64,000 nucleotides of DNA from Orobanche coerulescens (Eukaryota; Streptophyta; Magnoliopsida; Lamiales; Orobanchaceae), in assembly GCA_033398695.1 (NCBI GenBank), contig CM065811.1:77343001-77407000 (forward strand), given 5' to 3'. Each line of letters starts with the position of its first letter. Positions within the stretch are counted from its first letter, which is position 1. The translations under genes and the position numbers were made by a program. A model generated the notes under the pieces. The model was not told the DNA's origin and did not search any database. It saw only the letters and a program-made list of their open reading frames with translations. Positions 1-11,088 of this stretch are shown piece after piece.

Positions 1-102
1 AACGAAGATCGCCATCTTTTTTTTCCACGTCATGAAATTGGAACCGTCGAAGAAAGGAGGATGGTTGAGAGCATTTCCTTCAATTTGGCCAAGAAGTGCC
101 AT
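1..102 (-). pseudogene. Copia (Sirevirus-like) Gag, N-terminal fragment cut by the window edge
   Basis: Read on the minus strand, an ATG at position 102 opens 34 uninterrupted codons to the window edge. The peptide contains PPFFDGSNFMTWKKKM, which fits the N-terminal PPxFxGxNYxxWKxKM signature of plant Copia Gag; Gag packages element RNA into virus-like particles. The fragment is too short to show a zinc knuckle. It lies 48 bases downstream (minus strand) of a primer-binding site and next to an LTR, exactly where gag should start. The rest of the element lies outside the window, so I cannot tell whether it is intact. The Copia call is strong; the Sirevirus call rests on the LTR. Confidence 0.8.
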
Positions 103-149
103 TTGCGGATCTTTTTCTCTTAGGTGGTTAAACCTTTAAAAAGAGACCC

Positions 150-161
150 GCTCCGATACCA
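150..161 (-). other. Primer-binding site for initiator tRNA-Met (minus strand)
   Basis: On the minus strand the sequence reads TGGTATCGGAGC. It differs by one base from TGGTATCAGAGC, the complement of the initiator tRNA-Met 3' end used by most plant Copia and many gypsy elements. It starts two bases after the LTR end at 164, which fixes the LTR boundary and the element's minus orientation. Confidence 0.85.
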
Positions 162-779
162 ACTGAAGAGATAAATTCACCACTAGAAGGGGGGTTGAAT
201 AGTGGTGATGCGGAATACCGAAATTTCTTGCGAGAAAATACAAAATAGTGCGGAATTTAAAGACTCAAGAATTTATAGAGGTTCGGCAATCTTGCCTACG
301 TCCTCTCTCCGACTTTCTTTTTCTATTGGCTTAAGAAAAACCACAAACTTAACTCGTCTTCTATCGGTCCGAGTTCACAACCGTTACAATCCGCTTGTCT
401 TCTATCGGTCCAAGCTCAACCTTTCCCTCAATATGAATGATTGTTTATCTAGTGTTCTATAGGAACTAGATAATCCTCACTATACGAATATGGGAGTATA
501 ATCCTAACAATGCCGGATCAAAGATCCTAATAACACCGGATTAGTGACTCTTGATTCGTTTCTTTTACGCTCAAGTGTAAGTGATGCAACACTTACAACC
601 AAATGAAAGAATACAAAGAATAATAGATATTACAATTGAAATCGCTCTTGTATCTTTCTTTTCTCACAACTTGTAATGCAATAAAATATATAAATCTGAG
701 CTCAAGAATGCTTTGATTGCTTGTATGCTTGTATGCTTGAATGCTTGAAGTTGTGTATTTGATACCCAAGTCCTTCCGG

Positions 780-788
780 TATTTATAG
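780..788 (-). promoter_or_regulatory. TATA box of the minus-strand Sirevirus-like LTR
   Basis: The minus strand reads CTATAAATA. It lies about 40 bp downstream (minus sense) of the last palindrome of the array at 826-1620, the same relation seen in the other LTRs here. The assignment rests on sequence and position only. Confidence 0.6.
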
Positions 789-825
789 GTGTGAGACATC
801 CTTCAAATTCTGAAAAACATACTAT

Positions 826-1620
826 TAGCGTGCGCTAATAGTGCCTTGTAGCGTGCGTTAACGGTTTTTGACTTGAAATCTCTGAACGGTCACAAAGACT
901 GTTGCAACGGTAAAATACCATGTCTAGCGTGCGCTAGTAATGTAATGGTAGCGTGTGTTAACCCCTGGTCAATTGGTCTTCGATCTTGACTTTGACAATG
1001 TCCGATTTTCTCTCCAACGACTCTTTATCCAACGGCTAAATTTATGATTAGCGTGCGCTAGCAAGTATGCATAGCGTGCGCTAGCATTAATTAAATCCAA
1101 CTTTTCCAGATTTCCGGATGCATTGACTCTTGCCTTCCAACGGTTGAAATTCAAACGGTAATATGCAGACTCCTTTTAGCGTGCGCTAATACCTTTACCT
1201 TAGCGTGCGCTACTGAGTTCTTTCATTAACGTACGTTACCTTGTGTAGCGTACGTAAAAGCCTTAACGAATTGAGTCCAGTAGCTACTGGACTACTAACC
1301 ATAAAATTGGTAGCGTGCGCTAGAGATGATAAGTAACGTGCGCTATGTTTTCACTTTAGAGTACGTAAGATTATATGTGTGCGCAACGTCCAGTTCTGAT
1401 TTCCTTCCAGACTTCACTGACCTCTGGAGACTTGCGATAGCGTGCGTTATTTTTACTGTATAGCGTGCGCTAACTGTAGGTTCTTAGCGTGCGCTAACAT
1501 TGAATAGCTTGCGTGCGCTATCGATCAGGCGACTTTACTAGGATGCAGCTGACTTGAGTGGTCTGTATATGTATGTCCCGATAGCGTGCGCTACTATATG
1601 ATGAGTAGCGTGCGCTAGCT
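826..1620. repeat. Array of about 20 TAGCGYRCGCTA palindromes in the U3 of the Sirevirus-like LTR
   Basis: Near-identical 12-mers occur at, for example, 826-837, 924-935, 1049-1060, 1072-1083, 1177-1188, 1201-1212, 1311-1322, 1461-1472 and 1486-1497. Variants such as TAGCGTGCGTTA and TAACGTGCGCTA lie between them. Spacing is irregular, about 14-100 bp, and the spacers are not alike. The units are palindromic apart from the central two bases and carry two CpGs. A perfect 20-bp palindrome, AGTCCAGTAGCTACTGGACT, sits inside the array at 1274-1293. The function is unknown. Confidence 0.9.
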
Positions 1621-2366
1621 CTATTTTGCTCCTTCAAAATATTACCGAGCCGAGATTGATCTAATTAAATGTTTTGAATGTAATAATCATCAAAATACAT
1701 TTTGAGTCAACAAATATTTCTTAACTTTCGAGAATCAATCACTTTGTCTCCTTGAATTAATTCTGCACGTGTCTTTCCGTAATTGTTGACTTTCAACGCT
1801 TGCAGATGTGGACTTAGTTTAGAACTCGTCTGATGTTTCATGTAGAGAGAACCTATCTGAAAACTTCTCTGTTCTGCTTGGGTATCATTCCCTGTTCTGC
1901 TCTGATAAAGCTCTCGGATCTGCTTTGTCGAAGTTCCCTGATCTGCTTTGTCAAAGTTCTCTCATCTGCTTGGTTAAACTTCAGCTGTTTGAAAACTCGT
2001 CTGATATTATCTATCTGAAAGCACAGCTCATATTAAACCCACTTGTGGTCAAACCTGAGATGCCATTTTGCTTTGATCGAAAGCCCGACTGATATTCTGC
2101 CTTCTGTAGAACTCGGCTGCAGTAGTGTTTTGGTCAAACCTCGTCTGATATTTCCATTGACCAAAACTCATCTGATACTATGACTGTTTTATACTTAGCC
2201 GATTTTCTAACTGATCAATATTTGAACAAGACTTAGCCTATTCAAGGGCATATAGAAGATACTCATTTGGTTCTTCTTTACAATGCTAAATACTAAGTGC
2301 ATACATTTGAATTAATCATAAATATAGGGATGACATTATCAAAATATAAAATAGTATCCCTAACAG

Positions 2367-3229
2367 TACTTTGATCACGTTTGATGTACTTCGTGTGAAT
2401 GAATATGTGAAAAATGTATTTTTTGTGAAATGTGGTAATTTCAGAAAATGTGATTTCACAAAGTGGTGATTTTCGTGGTTTGTGACATGTGGTCATTGAG
2501 TGTGTGTGAGCCAAGTAAAACCAATGAGAATCCCCTGGGATTCGTTAGACTGCGATTTCTACGGATCACTTGGTTGGGCTATACAACCAGAGAGGGCCTG
2601 AGGAGGACTCCTAGGGTGGGTATCTCACGTGAGGTACAGGGCCGGTATAGCTCGGGAGGTTGTTTTGTGATGATGGTTACACTATATTTTGGAATATGAG
2701 TGATGATGATATGGTTTGGTTATTTTATTCACTTGTAGTACGTATTCATGAATCGTTGTACTTGCACCGGATGTTTGCTGACCCTTTCAGGGATGGATAC
2801 CTTTTTGTGTATTTAGGTATAGGTTTTAAAGGTGAGCCGGCGCAGGATGGGCACGAGGATGGCGAGCAGCAGTAATATTCTCTCGGGATGTCGATTTCAT
2901 CTTCGTTGTCTTGGTCTTGTTTTCTGTAAGTACTGGAGAGTACTGCTGTCGTTGATGTTATGCCCGTGTATGGGTTTGGGTACTGTCTTGGGTTTGTTAT
3001 TTGTATTTTGATTAGGTTAAGATTGTCATTATGTTCGACCTTTCAAGTCGTGATGTTGTGGTTGTTCTTTAGAGTCCACCTTGCCGGTTGATGCGAGTTG
3101 TTATTGTTTTATATTTGACTTGATTGATCACTGTGCATGTGTATATGTGTTAAACCGGTCTTGCCTTGTCGATTCCCAAAATGGATCCACGGCGCTGTAA
3201 AAGTTTCGACCCATGGTGGGGCTGTTACA
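2367..3229 (+). repeat. 3' part of a Ty3/gypsy-type LTR (R-U5), truncated on the left
   Basis: The segment ends in a GGGGCTGTTACA terminus preceded by CACGGCGCTGTAA. This layout matches the ends of the gypsy LTRs at 21406 and 47200 (CACGG-CTGTAATA, then GTGTTACA). A short GC hairpin (CCCT/AGGG, 2782-2792) followed by a GATG/GGCGAGCAGCAG stretch resembles the R region of the other LTRs. There is no clear primer site after 3229 and no matching partner LTR, so it is probably a remnant truncated against the Sirevirus LTR. No coding capacity is recognised. Confidence 0.5.
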
Positions 3230-3331
3230 CGTTCAACCCTTATTTCATTCACAATCAAAAAATTCTAAACCCTAACTCCGAACCCCTATCTCAAACAACC
3301 TCATCCAAATCGGTCGATTCTTATCAGCAAC

Positions 3332-4404
3332 ATGACAAACACTAGATCAGGAAAGAAAAGAAGAGGAGAATCATCTCCCAATCCATCAGAAGTGGTCAAA
3401 ATTCGTGAATCCCCAGGCAGCAAAGGTATACAATGAAATTATCATTGATGAAGAGGTAACTCCTAGTCACCACTTTGATTTTGAGTCTTTGAAGTCTATT
3501 GTGGTTAATATAGACGAATTCTTAGATATTTTGGGGATAAGGACGTCTGTTAGCCTAGGCCAGAATACTTTTGAGAATTTGGTCAAATAATTTTATGCAA
3601 TTTTTTCTTCAAGTTACAATTTGGATGGTTTAATCGTTGTTCATTCGTTAATTCGAGGTACACCAATTAATTTTGATGCCATGAAACTGTCAGAAATTTT
3701 TAGCTTGCCAATTAAAGGCTTGTTGTGCACTGGAAACCTTGCTCCAAATAATGATAAAGAAAATTATTATTTCTCTGACGATGATAATGATATTTTGAAC
3801 AAAATCACTGTACGAGACTTCCTCAAAATGCAGTCCGTTCTCGAGGTTAATTCTGATAAGTTTGAAAATAATAATTTTGGCTTAAACATTCGTCTTCTTA
3901 AACATTGATATGGAAATCATATTTCATGTCCTGAAGGATAAGCAGGTTAATTTTTCCAGAGTCATCTTGAAGTGGTTTATGGAAAAAGGTCTGATTTTCC
4001 ACAAGAAATGTTGTGTCAAGAAAGATCGTCAAAGAAAGTCAGGAATGCCGTTTGGGTCTATTGTGACTGAGATATTTGAGAAATGACATATCTGGGTTAC
4101 ATGGAGTGGCAATCCCAAAGGGGAACATGGTTCACAAAGAAACCATTTGGACTATGAGATATTTGCAGACAAGGAACCGAGGCTGGATGTACTTTTCATA
4201 TCTCAGATACAGTGACGCTCTAGTCGACAGAGGTATATTTTTCCTCATTTGGAGGATAGGGTGATGTCTAGAGGTCCTCAGACCGATAGACCCCATATCC
4301 ATGGTCCAATTTCTCAGTTCGATTCATCTCGAGGCAGCCGAGCGAATTCATCGACATCTCAATTGGAAGTTCGGATAGGACATTTAGAGGAGGATGTTAT
4401 GTAA
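3332..4404 (+). pseudogene. Decayed env-like / 'putative plant transposon protein' ORF
   Basis: The reading starts with a basic MTNTRSGKKRRGESS-like N-terminus at 3332. It shifts frame near 3390 and continues through a segment containing ILGIRTS and FYAIFSSSYNLDGLIVVHSLIRG, with a region beginning FDAMKLSEIFSLP. This resembles the domain of the second (env-like) ORF of Athila-type elements: FYAN..., a short beta segment, then a helix ending near LP. At least one frameshift and many in-frame stops follow. The last open part (4264-4404) ends in a heptad-like LEVRIGHLEEDVM, and its stop codon is made by the TGTAA that opens the next LTR. It sits between an LTR remnant and a complete LTR start, so it belongs to a retroelement and not to the host. 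The family call is moderate. Confidence 0.5.
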
Positions 4405-4616
4405 TACCCGGTTGTAAATTCATCCATTACCATTCTGTAAATTGTCACTCAGTAATTTTTCACATTGATAGTCATTCATCATTCATGTTCGTTCATTGTA
4501 TTCACTGTTGGCGTATTTGGAATCTTGGATCAGTTATCATTCGTCTTTCAACCATGTTTGAGAATCGAGTCGAGAATATTATCATTATCGTCATTGTTGC
4601 AACCTGTGTGTGATGA

Positions 4617-5180
4617 GTAGCGCACGCTACATACTCTTATTAGCGCATGCTAATTGAGTACTGGTAGCGCACGCTATCATTCAGAATTAGCGTGCGCTAG
4701 TGCAATTGAGACAGACAGTCCAGAAGGCACTGGACTGAATTGGAGAATTCATAGTGCACGCTATGAGTGGAAATAGCGTACGCTAGTTGTGAGTACTTGT
4801 GGCACACGCTATCGGTCTTCATCAGCGTGCGCTAGCTTGGGGGCAGACAGTCCAGTAGGTACTGAACTGAAATGGGAAATTCTTAGTGCATGCTAGGAGG
4901 GCTATAGCGTACGCTAGTTGTGTATTGATAGCGCATGCTAAGCAATCGGTGTAGCATGCGCTAAGGCTAGATCAGGCAGAGGACAGTAGGTTCTGGACTC
5001 CAGTTTCTGGACATCAACTATTAGGTAGCGCACGTTAACATTCGGTTAACGCACGCTAAGAGGAAGGTGTTAGCGCATGCTACCAGGTATGTAGCGCACG
5101 CTAACGCGACAGGCAGAGTGCACTGAACTGTCCGATACACCCGCTAGCACACACTAATATCAGGAGCTAGCGCACGCTAA
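4617..5180. repeat. Array of TAGCGYRCGCTA palindromes in a gypsy LTR U3
   Basis: About 17 copies of TAGCGCACGCTA and variants (TAGCGCATGCTA, TAGCGTACGCTA) occur roughly every 20-40 bp. They fall in groups of about four separated by a CAGTCCAGTAGGTACTGGACTG-like palindrome (4716-4737, 4848-4869, more decayed near 4985 and 5115). This gives a higher-order period of about 130 bp. The array stops about 10 bp before the TATA box. The same two words occur in the Copia LTR at 164-2366. Confidence 0.9.
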
Positions 5181-5190
5181 GCTGGGTTTG

Positions 5191-5200
5191 GTATAAATAG
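5191..5200 (+). promoter_or_regulatory. TATA box of the gypsy LTR
   Basis: GTATAAATAG directly follows the palindrome array and precedes a pyrimidine-rich leader (TTCTCCTCCTCATCC). It is the likely Pol II promoter of this LTR. Confidence 0.65.
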
Positions 5201-6736
5201 GACAGTTCAACCCCATTTCGTCATTTTATTCATTTCTCCTCCTCATCCGGGCGATTTGGGCAATTTTTGGGCGTTTTGAGAAGTGTTCTTCGAGCTGCAA
5301 TCAACTATCAATATCTTCAAGCTTCTAGTTCAGATTAATCAACTTTTCATCCTATCCTCCACTCCGAAACAAGGTAACTTTTCTTGAATATAGAATTTCG
5401 GGATTTGAGTGTTTTCCTTCCGATCTCTCCGAGTTAGCTTGTTTATGTGTTGGAATATGTTAGATATGGATTATCTACCTTGGATACATATGTTTCCTAC
5501 GGATTTGTTGGTGTATTTTTTGGAGTTGTTGAGTATGGGGGAATTATTCAAGAACTCTTGATGCTTGACTTTGGTAATTTTGGGGGTTTCCGATTAGATG
5601 TTGTCGTAATCTGGAGTTGTACATTCCTATTGGATTATTGATGTCATTGAAGATATTTTGTTGGATTAAATCACTCGTTGGGAGGTTGGTGTAGATATAT
5701 TCGAGATTAGTCGTAAACAATTGGGGGTTGTTTACAACGTATTTGTTAGAATGTCCCAATGAGTTTGGATATTGTTGTATCGACTTTTGAGTTGGTTGTG
5801 ATCATGCTTGATTCATATTTTAAGCGGATTGTTGGTAATTGTGTTATTCAAGGTTCTTCGAGCGACCGATAATTCCACTTAGGACGTTTGTTCGAGGAAG
5901 GACTTTTCTTCACCGGTATTTGTGTAAGTTAATTCTTACCCGGTTAAAAGGATACTCATTCCTTTCGTTGTTGTTCATTCATACATATAATTTATTCAAA
6001 GTATATCAATCATGTTGAGACTTGTAATTATCAAACTAATCATTCAATTCACGAGGAACAACGGTTCCAATCAATACATTCGAAGCTATCACTCATTATG
6101 TCATTAGTTCACTTCGGCGAGTCATTCTTGACCCTTGTCGGTTCTTCATTGTTCTTCATCAGGGTCGCTTTTGTTCGTGTGACCTTCCAGGATTATATTG
6201 CGTTTCGGATGGTATATGTGTGGAATTTTTAGTCGGGCACATTAAGGTCAACGTGTTTGTAGGGATCCGGACACATTGGACTGTGCACATGGTAACATGC
6301 CTCCGTGAGACTAATTAGGCCAAGTTTTGCGGGTGTTTATGCTGGACGCAGGGCACTCGGCAGGCTTGTGCACTTGCACATCCCATTCGTAGCGTACTAT
6401 GATGCCCATCATTCAACTTAATTTCATAACTCATTCATGTGATTATTGTATTTTGTTCAACTCTATAGGACTGTTGTTCTGTGTAACTGACCCCATTGGG
6501 GATGTTGTTTTTAGGTCATGGCAAGGCAAAAGCACGGGAAGAGAACGTTGACGGCGAGGAGTCCCAGTGATACTAGTAGGGGCCCCCAATCTCTCCATTT
6601 ACTCATGTGTCTTTGATATGTATTTTTCCGCTGCAGTTCCGTTTGGATTTTCATTTTATTCAGTGTTGTATATTTTATCTTCATATAAAATATACATGTA
6701 TTATGTATTTCCTAGGTGTATTGTACTTGAAACTCC

Positions 6737-6975
6737 CACTACACCATATATGGCTTTCAACAACATTTTTTTTGATGCTACAAGCAAAAGTGTAGCCTTA
6801 GATGCCTTAAAATTGGTCAAATTTGATTTAAGGCTACATATTTTTCTAATGTTAGTATTGATATAAATTAGTGTTACCATAGACTGAATTGAATATCTAA
6901 GCTAACATAAAATTTGGTGTAGCCGTTGCTATTTAAAAAAAGTGTAACTAAACACTAAAATAAATATGTGTACTT
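6737..6975. repeat. Left terminal inverted repeat and subterminal repeats of the CACTA element
   Basis: The TIR is followed by repeated AGTGTAGCC, GGCTACA and TGTAGCCGTTGC words in both orientations, up to about 6960. Similar words fill 16540-17046. These motif clusters are characteristic of CACTA ends. Confidence 0.75.
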
Positions 6976-7125
6976 GCTAAAATATTTTAGGTGGTCTAAA
7001 TAAATTATTTTTAATTTTAGCGGGTCAACATACTCACATAGTCAATACTCACTCAACATACTTTCTCTAAAGTAAAAATATGAACTCTCTAAACACACCT
7101 TCTCTCTAAAACACACTTTCTACTA

Positions 7126-7245
7126 GGGGTGTTCAAAAATATCCGATACCCGATATCTGAAATTCGAATATCCGTTTTTTCGGATTCGGATTCGAATAGT
7201 ATTTTCCAAAAAATTCGGATACTTCGGATATCCGAATCCGAAATA
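7126..7245. mobile_element. Possible hAT-type miniature element fragment
   Basis: CTAGGGGTGTTCAAAAATATCCG followed by alternating ATTCGGAT/ATCCGAAT words resembles the terminal region of plant hAT elements, whose ends begin TAGGGGTG. I found no inverted partner end or 8-bp duplication, so this is a fragment at best. Confidence 0.3.
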
Positions 7246-8269
7246 TGTTATGCATCTATTACTTTTAGTCTTTTATCGTTTATCACTTTACCACTTTAAT
7301 CATTTTTTTTTTATTTTCACCACTTTATCCAAAGAGCTAAAGGACAAACGAGTGGGATGGCATCATGTGTGCCAAACTTTGTGTGCCAGATACTATGTAG
7401 TTTTAACTCTTTCCTATTTTACGGTATATGTCCCATCAAACAGTAATTTTACTCCAACCATTTACACTAAATCCAAACCTATTTTACGGTATATGTCCCA
7501 TCAAACAGTAATTTTACTCCAACCATTTACACCAAACTCAAACCCAAAAGAATATTCCCGATATATTCTTTCTTACACAATTTTTTATACCTTTTCATTT
7601 ATACCTATATATTTCTTTTAAATTATACATTGGCCCATACAATACTTTTCAATAACTAATTCATATAAATATAAAAATTGTTCGGATCTTTAATATAAAA
7701 AAATAAATTTTATTAAATAAGATCAACATTCCACAATTAATTTCAAGTTTATCCTTAACTAAATTAAATAAGATCATATTCCATGATTAATATAATAAAA
7801 TTACATTAACACATTTAATCAAATTAATATTTCACATATTTCAAAAAAATTAACATTCCTTTAAGAAAATTAAGCCCCATTTCAGATTACCTCAAAACAA
7901 AAATTTATTAAAATTAAGTGAAATTAAGTCTAAATAAAATTAATTAAGGAGGGCAATTTATTAAATTAAATCAATCAAAACAAGACTATTTTAATATTTT
8001 TTGAAATTTAAAATTAATATTTTTTTACGGATGTCTCACAATTGAATTGCAATTTTACTGTGAACTTCTAAAAGTCTATGTTGGAGACTTGAACGGATTT
8101 AACGGATGTCTGTAGGTGAATGTTCCACATATTTATTTTCTTTTTTCTTTTTTCAAACGTTTCAAAATTTTGAGTTCACTGTCAGCAAGAGGCTGAATAT
8201 AGAATTGGACTGAAATAATAGAAATACAAAAAGTATATTTCAGACTAGGTATCTCAGAACTCTCTCGCG
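7246..8269. other. AT-rich non-coding interior of the CACTA element with a 65-bp tandem duplication
   Basis: A segment beginning CCTATTTTACGGTATATG at 7413 is repeated from 7478 with a few differences (period 65 bp). The small reading frame at 7250-7621 crosses this duplication and looks fortuitous. The rest, to about 8269, is AT-rich with no protein or RNA gene that I recognise. Confidence 0.5.
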
Positions 8270-8517
8270 TCTCTCTCTACTTCTCACTGACCGCCGACTG
8301 CCTCTCTCTCTTGATATCTCTATTTCTTGCGATACCTCTATCACACACACACAGAAGAATCAACACATACACACTACACACACTCAAAAACACGCACACA
8401 CAAAAAAGAAATTCAGCACACACACACAATACACCGCTCAGACCACGGGAGGACGAAAAGAGAGGGAAGGGAAGGCGGCGACGCTGGGGTCGGCGGATGA
8501 AGCGGCACGGCTAGCAG
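8270..8517 (+). other. Possible 5' untranslated exon of a captured gene
   Basis: A pyrimidine-rich tract (TCTCTCGCGTCTCTCTC), CA-rich runs and then a GC-rich purine stretch end at AGCAG followed by GTAAGT, a consensus splice donor at 8518. This is how a plant gene's first exon typically looks. The frame at 8311-8514 is low complexity (His/Thr, then Arg/Lys) and is probably not a protein. It could be the leader of the chimeric transcription unit feeding the NPGR2-like and VIM-like exons downstream, but that link is inference. Confidence 0.35.
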
Positions 8518-10542
8518 GTAAGTGGCGGTACTGGTTCGATTTGGGATGAACAAGTCTAATTAGTTTCTGCCATTTTACTGCAAATTTTTGGAATTTCATC
8601 ATAGCCCAATTGAAATTAATTATTAATATATTAAAACAACCCTAAATCTATCATCTTCTCCATCATACGGACGCGCCGCTATCAACTTCTCCATCTTCTC
8701 TGCAACTTTTTTTCTTTCTTTCGATCCAACACTTCAAATCTTCCACAAAGCCTCCGAAATTTGAAGGAGTGAAATGCAATATTCAAGAATTTATGCATTT
8801 TGAACAGTAAAAACGCAAATCCATGCGTTCCGGTTTATCTTTGATATTCAGGTATGGTTGACTCCCTTCATCCCCCGTGCTCTAGTTTATCAAAAGGATT
8901 AATGACTTTTGTGCTATAAAATCATATTTTTAGTTACTTTCTATGTTTTAGGACCAAAGTCATGGATAGTGGATGCACATCTTCTCGTTGTTTGGATTTT
9001 GAAAACGTTGATGAAGGATATCAGGTTCAGAAATATATTGGCTGCTGTTTATACTTGGTATTTAATGTCTACTTTTAGGATATCAGGTTCAGAAATATGT
9101 ATGCTAATTTGCCTTCTATAATGCAGTCTCTAAACACAGTAGGAACAGGAAGTAACTTCGACTGTGAAAGAAGACGCCTTCTTGAAGCGAATATCGGTTG
9201 TCCTGCAATCTCGAGCTACGTTAAATGACACTGTTTCTTCTTAGCTCTATGACGTGTTTCTTCGTAGCTTTAAGGTTTTTGGGTGGTTAGCTTAATTTTC
9301 GTGTATTTCAGGGAATTTGGAGCAGCATGATCGCCCTTGCACTTCAAACTTCTTTGAGTATTCCTGCTACTTTATAAGACCAACTGGAACAAGGAAGGGA
9401 AACGCAAGAAACGAAAATTGGTGGTGAGAAGACAGCAGTATGTTGCGAACTTCACCTAGATAAGATTTATTTTTGCATTAGACTTTGTATAGTTTACGCC
9501 TCTTCTGTAAACACTTTGGTGGTTCAGATCGCTTTCATTTTACGCTAGCTTTAAATTCAATGAAGTTAACAAAAAAATTACTTTGGCTAGATGGACTCCA
9601 CTTATGACCTTCAATTTAATGAAGGTCCTTGGATTTTAGCATGCATCAGTGTAGCATGGGATTTACACTTTGATTCAGGGATATAAAATGGGTTTTTACT
9701 TTTGGATTCTTGTTAGGCTCGTGAATATTCCATATGTTTCTGGCCTTGCCTCTTGTCGTGGTGAGTCATACAAATAATTTCAATACACTTATTCTAGCTT
9801 GACTAGTCATTGATTTTTTTCTTTATGCTAGATAGATATATTTTTTTCTTTGTGTTAAGGTTGCGACATGAAGGGCAAACTTTGGCATTTTTTTGAATGA
9901 ATTTATAGTATTAACTAATTTTAGACAATTCGACACTATAATTTTCATGCTACGACCCCAACGTAGTTGGGACTAAGGTGCAATTGATGATGATGTTGGA
10001 TTATTGCAACAAGCCTTCAACCTTTTTTTTTACTTTTTGATATCATAGAAAGATGTTAAGAAAGTAGAAGTAAGATAACTTTGTCTTGGTCATTACCATT
10101 TTGTACTGTTAAATGTACAGATGACTTATTTGGACATAAGATTCTTCAAAAATTATCTTTTATTGCTTCATAAAGTGATTGCTTTTAGTTACATTGTCTA
10201 AAAGGGAATTTTGGTGTATAGAATTACATATATCCTCGTGTTTAATGGGGGATATATTATTTTCCTCCTGAGATTGTCGGTGTCCTTTTAAAGTGGAACA
10301 TTGATCATATTTATGGTTTTACATTCATTTGTTTATTTCTTCATATGGTATCTTGATGGTATATGGTATCTTGATGGTGCACATTATGGAAAATCATATT
10401 ACGACGTTGTTAAAAGTGCGGAGCACGTAGTCGATCACACACCTTCGTGACCGTCATTGAGTGGATATTTAAATTATGAGGTTGGTGACTCTTTCTTTGG
10501 TATATCGCGCTAGCTAATTGTCAAAATTTAAAATGCCCGGCA

Positions 10543-10606
<64 letters not shown>

Positions 10607-10884
10607 CTGTGTGTGTGTGTGTTACATACAATGTCCGAGCGAACTTTCCTGAATAAATGTTGTTTGTACTGGTTTCAAATATTTCCATAGGTGGAAAAAT
10701 GAGTTTCAACCTAGAAGCTGAAAATCATTCTTTTCTGAAGATTACGTTATATGCCGGATATATGCAATTGTAGAATTCATCAAAGGACAGTGTTTTAATT
10801 AATGTATGATCATACATATAGAAAGATCATACCAGTTATATTAAGTTGTCGACTTAAAGATAAAATGATTATCTAAACTTATAG
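8518..10884. other. Intron-like or intergenic stretch with an AT/GT microsatellite
   Basis: Short open stretches flanked by AG/GT (for example after 8950 and 9124) look exon-like, and a 20-bp phrase GATATCAGGTTCAGAAATAT is repeated about 60 bp apart (9018 and 9078). I recognise no protein in them. An (AT)n run followed by (GT)n occupies about 10543-10622 and produces a spurious Thr-His/Tyr-Ile frame. Confidence 0.4.
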
Positions 10885-11088
10885 GAAGCGAGAGCTTTAT
10901 TGGGACGACTCGAGTATCAAAAAGGAAACGTGGAAGGTGCTCTTCGTGTTTTTGAAGGAATAGATGTTGCTGCGGTTATCTCAAGAATAAAAATCACTAT
11001 AGTTAGAAGATCCGAGCTTCCGAGACGTCATTCTCAAAGTGACAATGGGCCGCCAATGTCGATGCACGCTGTGAGTTTGCTTGTCGAA
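10885..11088 (+). pseudogene. NPGR2-like: Captured exon of an NPGR2-like (No Pollen Germination Related) TPR protein
   Basis: An AG at 10883-10884 is followed by 68 stop-free codons beginning EARALLGRLEYQKGN and containing ALRVFEGIDVAAV and then PPMSMHAVSLL. This strongly resembles the first TPR region of plant NPG1/NPGR proteins, calmodulin-binding tetratricopeptide proteins of pollen germination and secretion; NPGR2 is the best fit from memory. A GT follows at 11089. Only this exon of a much longer gene is present, in the middle of a CACTA transposon, with a solo LTR inserted 48 bp downstream. It is therefore a transduplicated fragment and not a working gene. The absence of stops suggests capture was fairly recent or that the exon is short enough to have escaped damage. 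Confidence 0.75.

Larger units (their letters stand above)
164..2366 (-). repeat. 5' LTR of a Sirevirus-like Copia element (minus strand)
   Basis: The LTR runs TG...CA. One end abuts the primer site at 150-161 and the other is ATCCCTAACA at 2366. On the minus strand it starts TGTTAGGGATAC, is followed by a TTTTGATAATGTCATCC segment, and its U5 end contains AACCCCCCTTCTAGTGGTG, typical of SIRE-like LTRs. The start resembles the LTR beginning at 17602 and the inverted fragment ending near 18487. The middle holds a long array of TAGCGTGCGCTA palindromes (listed separately). The small reading frames inside it are not genes. The paired LTR is outside the window, so no target duplication can be checked. 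Confidence 0.75.

Noticed and set aside
2367..4404. The LTR end at 3229 as the 5' LTR partner of the LTR at 4400
   Set aside because: The ends differ (GGGGCTGTTACA against GGGGGTACTACA), the R regions do not align by eye, and no primer site follows 3229.
826..5180. Palindrome arrays as a CRISPR array
   Set aside because: The repeats are 12 bp, vary in sequence, have irregular spacing and lie in LTRs of a plant genome with no cas genes.
10521..10709. Minus-strand Thr-His/Tyr-Ile reading frame
   Set aside because: It is a translation of the (AT)n(GT)n microsatellite.
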